Shown: piece after piece, positions 32,788 through 33,025 of the stretch
Layout: each line of letters begins with the position of its first letter
Numbering within the stretch: the first letter of the stretch is position 1
Assembly: GCA_964399955.1 (NCBI GenBank)
Contig: CAYNST010000028.1
Coordinates: forward strand, 1-33,025
From: CAYNST01 sp964399955
Lineage (GTDB): Bacteria > Pseudomonadota > Gammaproteobacteria > Pseudomonadales > Cellvibrionaceae
Length of the DNA: 33,025 nt
Reading direction: 5' to 3'
Position numbers and translations under genes: made by a program
Notes under the pieces: model-generated
The model's database searches: none
Told to the model about the DNA's origin: nothing
The model's input: only the letters and a program-made list of their open reading frames with translations

Positions 32788-32949
32788 CGAAGTATTGCAA
32801 AATAGGCCCGAGTGAGACTTTGTAGCTAGATTGTTGCTTGCGTCTCTCCACTCAACTCGGATAGGGTCTAATATTCAGCTCATGCAAAAGTGTGGCTAAT
32901 GGCTAAGCGCTGGGCGATTCTTCGCCTAATAGTGATGGGGGCTAGTGTA

Positions 32950-33025
32950 ATGGGCAAGCGGCTGATATGGGCAAGTGCTTGGTTGGTCTTGGCGTCGGCG
33001 TGCGGCGGTGAAGTCGGCGATACAA
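32950..33025 (+). CDS. N-terminus of a lipoprotein, truncated by window end
   Basis: From the ATG at 32950 the frame reads MGKRLIWASAWLVLASACGG and stays open to the window end. This is a typical lipoprotein signal: two basic residues, a hydrophobic core and SAC as lipobox. GGGG lies about 8 bases upstream. In-frame starts at 32935 and 32899 exist but give poorer signals. Only 25 residues are visible, so no function can be assigned. Confidence 0.6.
   Translation, partial: MGKRLIWASAWLVLASACGGEVGDT

Overview
The window looks like chromosomal DNA of a gammaproteobacterium. The evidence is the tRNA-Val/tRNA-Asp pair, the nadK–metallophosphoesterase–rhomboid–yeaC–pepN block (an order I recall from Pseudomonas-type genomes), a yceJ/yceI pair and a complete yjfI-J-K-L-M-C cluster. 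A polyserine linker in an exported cytochrome-like lipoprotein is typical of Cellvibrionaceae and related marine polysaccharide degraders, so that group is my best guess (inference). Nearly all genes lie on the + strand. No transposase, integrase, phage gene or CRISPR array is visible.

Layout. 1-183: the 3' part of tRNA-Val(UAC), a whole tRNA-Asp(GUC) and their terminator. 336-431: a very acidic 31-residue ORF with a strong ribosome binding site. 614-2955: a coiled-coil protein of unknown role and a PLP enzyme of the ACC deaminase/D-cysteine desulfhydrase family. 2964-4662: a DUF1853 gene (minus strand) divergent from an alpha/beta-hydrolase-fold protein that lacks the nucleophile serine. 4739-10544: nadK, a metallophosphoesterase, a GlpG-like rhomboid protease, yeaC (DUF1315) and pepN. 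10563-11762: cytochrome b561 and YceI. 11835-12707 (minus): a lipoprotein with a methyltransferase fold. 13088-13366 (minus): DUF6471. 13527-18026: the yjf cluster (DUF2170, PspA-like, DUF2491, DUF350, DUF1190, glutathionylspermidine-synthase-like ATP-grasp). 18203-22782: a MacA/MacB/outer-membrane-factor tripartite exporter. 23032-26943: a DUF1592-type cytochrome lipoprotein and a Tat-exported DUF1552 protein; a 100-N assembly gap lies inside the polyserine linker of the first. 27199-32787: a 1862-residue tandem double UvrA with four ABC nucleotide-binding domains. 32950-33025: the start of a lipoprotein cut by the window end.

How the genes may work together: the yjf products form a predicted membrane-associated system (a PspA-like coat protein, two membrane or envelope proteins and a peptide-ligating ATP-grasp enzyme). 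MacAB plus the outer-membrane factor is a self-contained exporter. The DUF1592/DUF1552 pair is probably one periplasmic function of unknown substrate.

The most novel structure I found is a dispersed repeat of about 130-200 bp, present twice in opposite orientation (about 12743-12947 on + and 15496-15675 on -). It has compensated hairpins, a shared 20-nt box and paired TGAAC-N-GTTACC-like motifs at one end. One copy abuts the yjfK stop codon and splits the yjf cluster. The double UvrA and the serine-less hydrolase are the most unusual proteins. All alignments, residue counts and family assignments were done by eye and from memory, without any database search.
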